From Nitrospirota bacterium (GTDB taxonomy: Bacteria; Nitrospirota; Thermodesulfovibrionia; Thermodesulfovibrionales; Magnetobacteriaceae), in contig JADGAE010000023.1 in assembly GCA_015232165.1 (NCBI GenBank), positions 1 to 13,204 on the forward strand: DNA of 13,204 bases, in the 5' to 3' direction. The notes under the pieces were generated by a model. The model did not search any database, had not been told where the DNA came from, and saw nothing but the letters and a program-made list of their open reading frames with translations. Positions 1 to 7,436 of the stretch are shown here, one piece after another. Made by a program: the position numbers and the translations under genes. Every line of letters begins with the position of its first letter. Within the stretch, counting starts at the first letter, position 1.

Positions 1-1
1 C

Positions 2-838
2 CTCGTTGTTGATGACGACGAAATAATAGTCAAGAGTTGTATGGCAGTACTTGGTGCGGAAGGACACGAGGTCTCAGGGGTCTTAAGCGCAAGAGAGGCC
101 ATGACCCTTATCAAGAAAAATACCTATGACCTGATAATTACCGATATCATCATGCCCACTATCGACGGCCTGGAGCTTATCAAGTGGTTAAACGATAACT
201 ATCCTTATCTTCGGATCATAGTAATAACGGGGTTTTCCTCAAAGGCCGTGCTGAGGGACACTATTGCCCTGGACGTATCGGAGTTTTTACCGAAGCCGTT
301 TTTCCCTCGGACGCTCATAGACACGGTAAACAAGACCCTTAGCACGCCGCCAAAGGCGCCTCTGCCGCAAAAAAGCGTGGAGATATTTGACACCGAAAAG
401 CTGCTTGCCATCACACAGAGATACAGGAAAAAACGCGGTGCGCTCATCACGGTGCTTCAGGAGGCTCAGGAGCTGATTGGATACCTGCCGGCCTCTGCCC
501 AAAAGGTCATTGCCAAGGGGATGAAGATACCCGTTAGCGAGGTCTATGCGGTCGTGTCGTTTTACTCGTTCTTCAGCATGAAGCCGATGGGCAAATATAA
601 CGTCAGGGTCTGTCAGGGGACTGCCTGCTACGTAAAGAGGGCCAACGAAATCCTGAACAACCTGGAAAAAAACCTCGGCATACACGAGGGTGAAATCACA
701 CACGATAACCTGTTTTCCCTTGAGACAGTCAGATGCATAGGCGCCTGTGGTCTTGCCCCAGTTGTGGTGGTTGACGACGACACCTTTGGCAAGGTAGACC
801 CGGCAAAAACTAACGATATATTGAAGAATTACAGATGA
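2..838 (+). CDS. Response-regulator receiver fused to NuoE-type [2Fe-2S] subunit (5'-partial)
   Basis: The frame is open to the window edge and its first visible residues are LVVDDDE, the acidic pocket of a CheY-like receiver. The true start therefore lies upstream and the Met codon at base 41 is internal. The receiver continues with the phospho-acceptor Asp in TDIIMP (codon 143-145), a Thr in VITGF and the Lys in LPKPF. After a short Pro-rich linker comes a complete NuoE/HndA/HydC-like domain: a helical region, then a thioredoxin-like fold with the [2Fe-2S] ligands CQGTAC and RCIGAC. This family passes electrons between the NuoF flavin site and other Fe-S centres in NADH dehydrogenases, bifurcating hydrogenases and NAD-linked formate dehydrogenases. 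The fusion suggests that phosphorylation could tune a redox complex; that is inference. The stop is 10 bases before the NuoF-like gene. Both domain calls are firm; any role of the fusion is unknown. Confidence 0.93.
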   Translation, partial: LVVDDDEIIVKSCMAVLGAEGHEVSGVLSAREAMTLIKKNTYDLIITDIIMPTIDGLELIKWLNDNYPYLRIIVITGFSSKAVLRDTIALDVSEFLPKPFFPRTLIDTVNKTLSTPPKAPLPQKSVEIFDTEKLLAITQRYRKKRGALITVLQEAQELIGYLPASAQKVIAKGMKIPVSEVYAVVSFYSFFSMKPMGKYNVRVCQGTACYVKRANEILNNLEKNLGIHEGEITHDNLFSLETVRCIGACGLAPVVVVDDDTFGKVDPAKTNDILKNYR

Positions 839-848
839 AGAGGCACTT

Positions 849-2726
849 ATGTCAATACGGACCATAGAAGACCTTAATGCAGTAAAAGAACGCCAGGCTG
901 TCAGGGCAAACGACAAGAAGATCATGCTCTGCGGGGGCACGGGCTGTCTGGCAGGTGGCAGTCTGAAGATAAAAGACACTATCGAAAAAGCCCTGGAGCA
1001 AAACAACCTCAAAGACGACGTCAAGGTTGTCATGACCGGCTGTAACGGCTTCTGCGCACACGGCCCACTGATGGTTACCTATCCAGATGGTGTGTTCTAC
1101 GAGCAGCTCAATCCCGAGGCCGGCGCCAAGATAGGTGATGAGCACTTTAAGGGACAACCCGTTGAGAGATACATGTACCGCGACACGGTTACTCGCAAAC
1201 CCGTGCCGTTGTTAGATGACATACCGTTTTTTAAGAATCAGACACTGGTTGCACTAAGAAACAGAGGGGTTATTGACCCTGAGAGTATAGACGAGTACAT
1301 CTACAAGGACGGCTACGTGGCTGCTGCCAAGGCACTGACCTCAATGGCCCCCAAGGAGATAATACGTGAGATAAAGGACTCCGGTCTCAGGGGCCGTGGC
1401 GGGGCAGGGTTTCTGACGGGACTGAAGTGGGAACTTTGCAGCGTCGTTGAGGAGGACGAAAAGTACATCCTCTGTAACGGAGACGAGGGCGATCCTGGGG
1501 CATTTATGGACAGGAGCATCATGGAGGCCGACCCGCATGTCGTCATCGAGGGCATGATCATAGCCGCAAAGGCCATTGGTGCCCATCACGGCTACATCTA
1601 CGTTCGAGCCGAGTATCCGTTGGCGGTCAAACGTCTGCGTATAGCCATCAAGCAGGCAGAGGACTATGGCCTCTTGGGGCAGAACATCTTTGGTAGCGGG
1701 TTTGACCTCAATATCGAGATATACCTTGGAGCCGGGGCCTACGTCTGTGGGGAGGAGACGGCGCTGATGCGTTCCATAGAGGGCAAGCGTGGGTCACCGA
1801 TACCCCGTCCGCCGTTTCCGGTACACAAGGGCGTGTGGGAAAAACCCTCCGTCCTCAACAACGTCGAGACCCTGGCCAACATTCCGCAGATAATCATCCA
1901 CGGGGCGGAGTGGTTTAGGTCTATGGGTACGGAGAAGTCGGCGGGAACCAAGGTCTTTGCCCTCACCGGGGCGGCGCTGAACACCGGTCTGATAGAGATA
2001 CCATTTGGGATCACCCTGCGCAGGATAGTTGATGACATCGGGGGCGGCATCAAGAAGGGACGCTACTTCAAGGCCCTCCAGCTAGGGGGACCTTCCGGGG
2101 GGTGCATACCGGCCTCGTTGCTTGACCTGCCCGTTACATATGAGGACATCGTTCAGACTGGAGCCATCGTGGGTTCCGGGGGCATGGTCGTCATGGATGA
2201 CACCAACTGCATGGTCAATCTGGCCAGGTTCTTCCTTGAGTTTACGGCGCACGAGTCCTGCGGCAAGTGTACGCCGTGTCGCGTGGGCACCAAGGTAATG
2301 CTAAACATGCTGACGGAGATAACACTCGGAAACGGACGCGAGGGAGACATCGAACTCCTTGAGGACCTTGCCGGGGATATAAGGGCTGCGTCTCTGTGCG
2401 GACTCGGTCAAACGGCACCAAACCCGGTCCTGACTACCATAAAGTACTTCCGCAACGAGTACGAGGCGCACATCAGAGACAAGTGGTGCCATGCCGGTGT
2501 GTGCAAGAACCTCTGCACCTTCTACATAGACGAAACCAAGTGCACAGGATGTACGGCCTGTGCCAGGGCATGCAGCACCAGTTGCATCGTCGGAGAAAAA
2601 AAACAACCACACCGTATCACACAGAGCAGTTGCGTACAGTGCAGGTCGTGCTTTACTGCCTGTAAGTTTGGTGCCGTCAAGATTGGTTCGGCCAGGCTAT
2701 TCATAGACCAGGAGGTCCCCGCATGA
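849..2726 (+). CDS. NuoF/HydB-like NADH-binding flavoprotein with extra Fe-S domains
   Basis: This 625-residue protein oxidises or reduces NAD(H) at an FMN and feeds Fe-S clusters. Domains in order: an N-terminal thioredoxin-like [2Fe-2S] domain (Cys28, 33, 65, 69); the NuoF core with the FMN/NADH motifs RGRGGAGFLTG (181-191), GDEGDPGAFMDR (211-222) and GAGAYVCGEETALM (294-307); an SLBB region (about 370-445); the NuoF [4Fe-4S] site ESCGKCTPC plus Cys517; and a C-terminal two-cluster ferredoxin (Cys565/568/571/575 and Cys595/598/601/605). This extended layout is that of HydB/HndC and of the beta subunit of soluble NAD-linked formate dehydrogenases, not of the roughly 440-residue respiratory NuoF. 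The start follows an AAGAGG ribosome site. The stop overlaps the next start (ATGA), so translational coupling is likely. Without the hydrogenase subunit it is more neutral to call it a NuoF-like subunit of a three-gene complex. The family call is very secure; the physiological partner is not. Confidence 0.95.
   Translation: MSIRTIEDLNAVKERQAVRANDKKIMLCGGTGCLAGGSLKIKDTIEKALEQNNLKDDVKVVMTGCNGFCAHGPLMVTYPDGVFYEQLNPEAGAKIGDEHFKGQPVERYMYRDTVTRKPVPLLDDIPFFKNQTLVALRNRGVIDPESIDEYIYKDGYVAAAKALTSMAPKEIIREIKDSGLRGRGGAGFLTGLKWELCSVVEEDEKYILCNGDEGDPGAFMDRSIMEADPHVVIEGMIIAAKAIGAHHGYIYVRAEYPLAVKRLRIAIKQAEDYGLLGQNIFGSGFDLNIEIYLGAGAYVCGEETALMRSIEGKRGSPIPRPPFPVHKGVWEKPSVLNNVETLANIPQIIIHGAEWFRSMGTEKSAGTKVFALTGAALNTGLIEIPFGITLRRIVDDIGGGIKKGRYFKALQLGGPSGGCIPASLLDLPVTYEDIVQTGAIVGSGGMVVMDDTNCMVNLARFFLEFTAHESCGKCTPCRVGTKVMLNMLTEITLGNGREGDIELLEDLAGDIRAASLCGLGQTAPNPVLTTIKYFRNEYEAHIRDKWCHAGVCKNLCTFYIDETKCTGCTACARACSTSCIVGEKKQPHRITQSSCVQCRSCFTACKFGAVKIGSARLFIDQEVPA
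2711..2716 (+). promoter_or_regulatory. Ribosome binding site of the NuoG/FdhA-like gene
   Basis: GGAGGT lies inside the last codons of the NuoF-like gene, six bases before the ATG at 2723. It supports that start and the ATGA overlap between the two genes. Confidence 0.75.
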
Positions 2727-5227
2727 TAGAGTTAACCATTGATGACAAAAAGGTAAAGGTTGCCGGGGGATTGACGATCCTTCAGGCGGCCCTTGAAAAC
2801 CGCATATATATACCCCACATGTGTTGGGACCCACGCCTAAAGCCCTACGGGGGATGCCGCCTGTGTGTCGTGGAGACCGAAGGACAGCCAAGGTTGCTTG
2901 CCTCCTGTGCGTATCCGGCTGAGAACGGCATGGTTGTACACACCAACACCCCCAGGCTAAACAAGATAAGAAAGACGCTGGTTGAGCTCCTGCTGATACA
3001 CCACCCGCTGGACTGTCCTGTGTGTGACAAGTCGGGGGCATGTTCGTTACAGGACCTCGCACTGAAGTTTGGGCCGTCCATGAGCCGTTTCAGCGAAAAA
3101 AGGCACGCCGTCGAAAAAGACACAGGCAGTCCCTTTATCGAGCGCAATCCCAACCGCTGTATACTCTGTGGCAAGTGCGTGCGGGTATGTTGGGAGCATC
3201 AGGGCGTGGGGGCGATAAACTTCATCGGGCGCGGGTTTGACTCAAAGATCAGCCAGGCATTTGATGAGACGCTGGACTGTGAGTTCTGCGGCCAGTGTGT
3301 CGATGCCTGTCCGGTGGGGGCGTTGGGCAACAAGCCCTTTAAGTACCGTGCCAGTGCGTGGTTTCTGGAGAGCTACGACAGCATCTGTCCCTACTGCGGT
3401 GTAGGCTGTACCGTGACGCTTGACACGCGCGAGGGAAAGATCGTCAGGACAAAGGCCGATGCCCTCCAGGGGATCAACAAGGGCGATCTATGCGTCAAGG
3501 GCAGATACGGGATGGACTTCATATACGCCGAAAACAGACTCCGTAAGCCCCTTGTAAGAAAGGACGGTCAACTGACCGAGGTCTCCTGGGAAGAGGCATT
3601 GTATGTGTTGTCGGAGCGTCTGACCGAAATAATAAACACCAGCGGTCCCGCCAGGATAGGCGCAATAGGTTCCTCCAAGTTCTCAAACGAAAACAACTAC
3701 ATGATGCAGCACTTTATGCGTAAGGTCGTTGGAACAAACAACATAGATTCTATCTCACGTTTTGGCTATGCAAAGGTTCAAGAGGCGGTTGTCAAGGCAT
3801 TTGGTCTTGTAAATCTCCCCATAAAGCTCAATGCCCCCGTTGAAAATGACGTCATCCTGGTTGTCGAGTCCGACATAACGGCAACCCATCCCGTATGGGG
3901 TCTCAGGTACCTGGAGGCCAAGAGGAAGGGTGCCAGACTGCTTGTTGTTGACCCGCGTGAAAGCAAGCTCTCGCGGCACAGCGACATTTGGTTGCGCATC
4001 AGACCCGGCACCTCCGTTGTACTGCTCAACGCCATCATGAACATGGCCATAGAGGAGGGCTATCACCTCAAAAGCAACATGCCGGGCGACTGTAATGAGC
4101 GAACCCGCTCTATTACGGCGGCCAACTACGAAGAGATAGCGCAACTGGTCAAACCCTACACGCCGGAAATGGTGGCGGATGTTACGCGCATCGAGGAGGA
4201 GGAATTCATTGAGTTGGCGCACGCATTCCTGGCCTCTGAAAACCGCATGATAGCCATGACAATGGGCAGCATGGAAAACAACAAGGGGATCAATACCCTG
4301 TACGCCGCGGCTAATCTGCTTATGTTGACGGGGGATGGCCCCTCCGCCCTTCAGGTGCCGGCCTCTAATGCCAACACGTATGGCATGTGGCAGATGGGCA
4401 TTGCTCCCGACTATCTGCCAGGATATACAAAGTTACCCGGGGCGCCTGGCAAGAACCTCATGCAGATGCTCTATGACAAGGGTGATGGTGTTGATGCCCT
4501 GTACGTTATGGGTTCGTTGGGTATATCGCCGCAGTTTAAGACGGTTGAGACTGCCCTGCGGCGGCTCAAGCTCCTCGTGGTACAGGACATCCGCTTTACT
4601 GAGACGGCCAACCTGGCTCACATAGTCCTGCCCGTATGCAGTTGGGCTGAGGAGGATGCAACATTCATAAATGCCGCCGGCATAGGGCAGAGGCTTGAGA
4701 GGATCGTGGCCCCCACGGGGGATTCGCTACCTGGCTGGCAGATATTCAGGAACCTGGCCAGGTTTATGAAAACCTCTACGGGGCTGGAGACCCTGCCTGC
4801 TCTGAGGCAGCAGATAGATGCCATTGTCAAAGAGGGTGGCAGGGAGAGGTGGTGTTACGTGCCGGTGGCCTTTGACGAGTTGGAACGTATCGACAGGCAC
4901 TATCCCCTGGCGATGGTAACGGGCAATCTGATGCAGCACTCGGGCTCTCTGAGCGTAATGTCCAGGAGTCTGTCGGAGGTGTTTTCGGAGGCATTTATCC
5001 AGGTCAACGAGCGGGATGCCGTAAGGTTTGGGATAACCGACGGTGCCCAGGTGCGGATTGAGTCCAGGCGTGGTCAGGCCATTGTCAAGGTAAAGGTGAC
5101 AGATGAGGTGATCGCGGGTATGATCTTTGCCCCGGGACATTTCTCAAACACAAGGCTCAACGAACTGACATACGTAACCGAAACAGGCACCGCCCCAATC
5201 ACGGCAGTAAACATACGACCAGCGTAA
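2723..5227 (+). CDS. NuoG/formate-dehydrogenase-alpha-like Fe-S molybdopterin subunit lacking catalytic residues
   Basis: This 834-residue protein has an N-terminal [2Fe-2S] domain (Cys34, 45, 48, 62), a His-Cys [4Fe-4S] site (His94, Cys98, 101, 107), two ferredoxin clusters (Cys146-156 and Cys186-196), the [4Fe-4S] site of molybdopterin oxidoreductases (CPYCGVGC, 222-229, plus Cys257 and the following Lys259), the bis-MGD domains, and a C-terminal dinucleotide-binding domain (about 715-834). This is the architecture of the alpha subunit of NAD-linked formate dehydrogenases. By eye against E. coli FdhF, the Sec/Cys ligand falls on Gly348 (codon 3764-3766) and the adjacent His on Tyr349. No Arg occurs between residues 509 and 612, where FdhF Arg333 should align. 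The protein therefore probably conducts electrons, as NuoG does, or has a changed active site. An automatic label of formate dehydrogenase would likely be wrong. The start has a strong GGAGGT site (2711-2716) and overlaps the upstream stop. Confidence 0.9.
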   Translation: MIELTIDDKKVKVAGGLTILQAALENRIYIPHMCWDPRLKPYGGCRLCVVETEGQPRLLASCAYPAENGMVVHTNTPRLNKIRKTLVELLLIHHPLDCPVCDKSGACSLQDLALKFGPSMSRFSEKRHAVEKDTGSPFIERNPNRCILCGKCVRVCWEHQGVGAINFIGRGFDSKISQAFDETLDCEFCGQCVDACPVGALGNKPFKYRASAWFLESYDSICPYCGVGCTVTLDTREGKIVRTKADALQGINKGDLCVKGRYGMDFIYAENRLRKPLVRKDGQLTEVSWEEALYVLSERLTEIINTSGPARIGAIGSSKFSNENNYMMQHFMRKVVGTNNIDSISRFGYAKVQEAVVKAFGLVNLPIKLNAPVENDVILVVESDITATHPVWGLRYLEAKRKGARLLVVDPRESKLSRHSDIWLRIRPGTSVVLLNAIMNMAIEEGYHLKSNMPGDCNERTRSITAANYEEIAQLVKPYTPEMVADVTRIEEEEFIELAHAFLASENRMIAMTMGSMENNKGINTLYAAANLLMLTGDGPSALQVPASNANTYGMWQMGIAPDYLPGYTKLPGAPGKNLMQMLYDKGDGVDALYVMGSLGISPQFKTVETALRRLKLLVVQDIRFTETANLAHIVLPVCSWAEEDATFINAAGIGQRLERIVAPTGDSLPGWQIFRNLARFMKTSTGLETLPALRQQIDAIVKEGGRERWCYVPVAFDELERIDRHYPLAMVTGNLMQHSGSLSVMSRSLSEVFSEAFIQVNERDAVRFGITDGAQVRIESRRGQAIVKVKVTDEVIAGMIFAPGHFSNTRLNELTYVTETGTAPITAVNIRPA

Positions 5228-5244
5228 AGAAGAGAAGAAAAGAA

Positions 5245-5460
5245 GCAAGGAGGGCGGTTTACGGCAGGGGCGGGTGCGACAATTGAGCCTGGGGCGGCAC
5301 TGAGCCGGGGGTTGCCAACCCCCTCGCCCCCCGCTGCGGGAAAATCGTGCCCCACCCCCTCCGTTCGCACAGCGACGTTACCGCGCCCCTCCTTGACCTC
5401 CCCCGCAAGGTGCGAGCCGCACTGGCAGTAAAAGGGGCCGGCCCCCTTGACCCCTTCTTG
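5245..5460. repeat. GC-rich mosaic intergenic repeat, copy A
   Basis: The gap 5228-5581 contains no credible gene. It holds a GC-rich block sharing words with other gaps in this window. CACTGAGCCGGGGGT (5298-5312) recurs at 7508-7522. A 25-base identical block starting TCGCACAGCGACG (5365-5389) recurs at 7451-7475. CCCCTTGACCCC (5443-5454) recurs at 7529-7540 and 11191-11202. The part around 5319-5365 resembles, inverted, the block at 7257-7290. It carries the hairpin 5307-5323. Open frames through this block on the minus strand (for example 5259-5525) are Pro/Arg/Gly-rich and look spurious. The outer boundaries are approximate because no clean ends are visible. Confidence 0.7.
5307..5323. 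repeat. Hairpin in repeat copy A
   Basis: GGGGGTT-GCC-AACCCCC forms a perfect 7-bp stem with a 3-base loop, preceded by TGAGCC. It is 80 bases past the end of the NuoG-like gene but has no T-run after it, so it is not a standard intrinsic terminator. Related hairpins with compensating base changes sit at 7517-7533 and 11115-11131. Confidence 0.65.
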
Positions 5461-5570
5461 TGATGGCTTGGGGTTGAATTGGGGCGTGGGGATCCATGTT
5501 TTGAAACCATAAAAAATAAAATCACAACGTTTTTTTAATATGATACGGAATTGCCATAAAAAAAAAGCGC

Positions 5571-5577
5571 AAAGGAG
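5571..5577 (+). promoter_or_regulatory. Ribosome binding site that sets the glgA start
   Basis: AAAGGAG lies just before the ATG at 5582. An in-frame ATG 42 bases upstream (5540) would add a basic tail, but it has no ribosome site and is preceded by a T-rich stretch. I therefore place the glgA start at 5582. Confidence 0.75.
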
Positions 5578-5581
5578 AAAG

Positions 5582-7069
5582 ATGTCTAAGAAGTTAAACA
5601 TATTAATGGTTACCTCAGAGATGGTACCATTTGCCAAGGAGGGAGGGCTAGCCGATGTGGTTGGCTCTCTTGCACGGGAGTTGGTCAGCCTGGGGCACGA
5701 CGTCAGGGTGGTCATACCCAAGTACAAGACGATTGAACATCAAGGGGTCAACATGACCCTGGCGGCAGGGCACGTGCCGGTGTCAATGGGTGTGATCGGG
5801 GAGATGGCCTGTGCCATCTGGCAGTGTCCTATCGACGTCAAAGCGGGCGGGATTGTCTATGCCGTAGAACACCACGATTATTTCAGCAGGGATGGCGGCT
5901 TTTATTCAAACATAAACGGCGACGGCTACATGGACAACGACAATCGCTTTGTGTTTCTGTCGCGTGCGGCCCTGGAGCTCTGCAAACACGTGGGGTTCAG
6001 CCCTGACTGCATCCACGTCCATGACTGGCACACCGCTGCCATACCGGTGCTGATCAACACCGACTACAGGGATGAACCGATCCTTAACAGCGCCACACTG
6101 TTGACAATCCACAATATCCAGCATCAGGGTGAGTTCTACGAGGGACTGATGGATGTCCTTGGCATTGGCTGGGACCACTTCAATTACATGGAACTCGAAA
6201 AGGATGGCAACACCGATCTGCTCAAGGGGGGGATTTACCACTCCACGATTGTCAATACAGTCAGCGAGGGCTATGCCCGGCAGATACAGACGCCGGAGTT
6301 TGGCTTTGGGCTGGATGGCGTGTTGCGCGACAGGGCATCAGACCTCTATGGTATCATAAATGGCGTGGACTACGCGGAATGGAATCCACAGACCGACAAG
6401 TTGATTGCGGCCAACTACAGCGTCGATGACTTAACAGGCAAGGCCATCTGTAAGGCGGACCTGCAGGGCCGTCTTGGTCTGCCGGTGCGGTCTGATGTCC
6501 CGATCATCGGCCTGATCACAAGGCTTGTCAAGCAGAAGGGGATCGACGTCCTGGCTGAGGCAATTTACAGGCTCATGGAACTTGACCTACAGATAGCGTT
6601 GTTGGGGACGGGCGAGGTGTGGGCTAACTTTTATTTTGGAGATCTGCCCAGACAGTATCCAGATAAGTTTGGATGCTACATCGGTTATGACAACGCCCTT
6701 GCCCACAAGATAGAGGCTGGTGCGGACTTTTTCCTGATGCCGTCGTTGTTTGAGCCGTGTGGGTTAAACCAGATGTACAGTATGTGTTATGGCACGTTGC
6801 CCATAGTGAGGGCCGTTGGCGGCCTGGATGACACCGTGGACAATCTCGATGTTGAGGCCAACACGGGCACGGGGTTTAAGTTCTACGACCTCACGGCCGG
6901 GGCGTTAGTGGACACGGTGGGTTGGGCCGTTTATACGTACTACAATCAAAAGGAAACTATGGGGGAGGTGATCCGGAGGGCGATGGAGAAGCGTTTTTCA
7001 TGGACCAAAGCGGCCAGGAAATATGTGGCGTTATACGAAATGGCTATTCGCAAGCGCAGGGGGCAGTAG
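5582..7069 (+). CDS. glgA: Glycogen/starch synthase (ADP- or UDP-glucose dependent, GT5)
   Basis: This 495-residue cytoplasmic enzyme extends alpha-1,4-glucan chains from a nucleotide-glucose donor. It is close to the 477 residues of E. coli GlgA. The N-terminal domain has the donor-site loop KEGGLADVVGSL (19-30) and HVHDWHT (145-151). The C-terminal GT-B domain has TRLVKQKG (313-320; Arg314 and Lys319 match the conserved nucleotide-sugar contacts) and the catalytic EPCGLNQ (391-397) followed by the AVGGLDDTV phosphate loop. The canonical KTGGL appears as KEGGL, a common variant. The start was chosen at 5582 from its ribosome site. No other glycogen genes are adjacent. The upstream gap holds repeats and I see no convincing promoter. 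A small reading frame and a hairpin terminator follow. Confidence 0.95.
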   Translation: MSKKLNILMVTSEMVPFAKEGGLADVVGSLARELVSLGHDVRVVIPKYKTIEHQGVNMTLAAGHVPVSMGVIGEMACAIWQCPIDVKAGGIVYAVEHHDYFSRDGGFYSNINGDGYMDNDNRFVFLSRAALELCKHVGFSPDCIHVHDWHTAAIPVLINTDYRDEPILNSATLLTIHNIQHQGEFYEGLMDVLGIGWDHFNYMELEKDGNTDLLKGGIYHSTIVNTVSEGYARQIQTPEFGFGLDGVLRDRASDLYGIINGVDYAEWNPQTDKLIAANYSVDDLTGKAICKADLQGRLGLPVRSDVPIIGLITRLVKQKGIDVLAEAIYRLMELDLQIALLGTGEVWANFYFGDLPRQYPDKFGCYIGYDNALAHKIEAGADFFLMPSLFEPCGLNQMYSMCYGTLPIVRAVGGLDDTVDNLDVEANTGTGFKFYDLTAGALVDTVGWAVYTYYNQKETMGEVIRRAMEKRFSWTKAARKYVALYEMAIRKRRGQ

Positions 7070-7071
7070 TC

Positions 7072-7251
7072 ATGGTGGAGACGGAGAAGGGTCACAATAT
7101 CCGGCTAAAGTATCTATACCGGAAGATGGTCATCAGCGGCAATGCGCGTATCCCCTACGCTGCAGCGGTCAAGCTCGTAGGCCCTGATTGTGCGTACCAC
7201 CTGTACTCAACCGTTAACCTCAAAGTCCAGGAAGAAGAAAAGAAGAGATAA
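7072..7251 (+). CDS. Possible small protein of unknown function (59 aa)
   Basis: An ATG two bases after the glgA stop opens a 59-codon frame, preceded by a purine-rich stretch (AGGGGG, 7059-7063) that could serve as a ribosome site. The product is basic, without a membrane segment or a recognisable motif, and ends in the charged tail VQEEEKKR. Position (tightly coupled to glgA, ending just before the terminator) and reasonably ordinary composition argue for a real gene. Its short length and lack of a known family argue against. I do not recognise it. Confidence 0.45.
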   Translation: MVETEKGHNIRLKYLYRKMVISGNARIPYAAAVKLVGPDCAYHLYSTVNLKVQEEEKKR

Positions 7252-7256
7252 AAAAA

Positions 7257-7313
7257 CGAGGGGGCGGAGCACTATCTTCCCGCAGCGGGGTCGCACTCGC
7301 CCCCTTCTTTTTT
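7257..7313. terminator. Hairpin terminator after glgA, built from the GC-rich repeat
   Basis: GGGGGCG (7260-7266) pairs with CGCCCCC (7298-7304), extended by an A-T pair (7259/7305), and is followed by six T's at 7308-7313. An A-run at 7251-7256 gives U's on the other strand, so it could stop transcription from both glgA (+) and pstSC (-). The loop has a second small stem, CCCGC-A-GCGGG (7280-7290). The left arm and loop resemble an inverted piece of repeat copy A (about 5319-5365), so a repeat appears to serve as the terminator. Confidence 0.7.
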
Positions 7314-7342
7314 GTATCGCACACAACCGAAACGCGCTATAA

Positions 7343-7411
7343 ACCATGAAGTTAATTTGCCGTGCTTTTTAAAGAGGATACTATTTTTGTATCCTCTTTA
7401 TATTTCATGGT
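7343..7411. repeat. AT-rich palindromic repeat with GAGGATAC hairpin
   Basis: A 12-bp perfect stem TAAAGAGGATAC / GTATCCTCTTTA (7370-7381 and 7389-7400) encloses a 7-base loop. An outer 8-bp inverted pair ACCATGAA / TTCATGGT (7343-7350 and 7404-7411) flanks it. Part of it is repeated directly at 7541-7580, and its right arm is found inverted at 11030-11046 with the remainder at 11244-11255. No T-run follows the stem, so a plain terminator is less likely than a small interspersed palindromic repeat. Confidence 0.65.
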
Positions 7412-7436
7412 AACTATACTGTAAGATAAGAAAGAA

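Noticed and set aside
287..1033. Long open frame on the minus strand opposite the receiver-NuoE gene
   Set aside because: It lies antisense to conserved domain-coding sequence, has a composition without family motifs, and is best explained as a shadow of codon bias.
3764..3769. Selenocysteine active site in the FdhA-like gene
   Set aside because: The aligned codons are GGC TAT and the frame has no internal TGA, so neither Sec nor Cys is encoded at that point.
5501..5544. Promoter for glgA from TTGAAA and TATGAT
   Set aside because: The two boxes are separated by 32 bases and no -35-like word lies at a workable distance from TATGAT.
5540..5581. Earlier glgA start at 5540
   Set aside because: It adds 14 residues not seen in the family and has no ribosome site, while 5582 has AAAGGAG.
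5259..5727. Minus-strand frames across the gap before glgA
   Set aside because: Pro/Gly/Arg-rich translations follow the GC-rich repeat and one runs antisense into glgA; no ribosome site or domain is evident.
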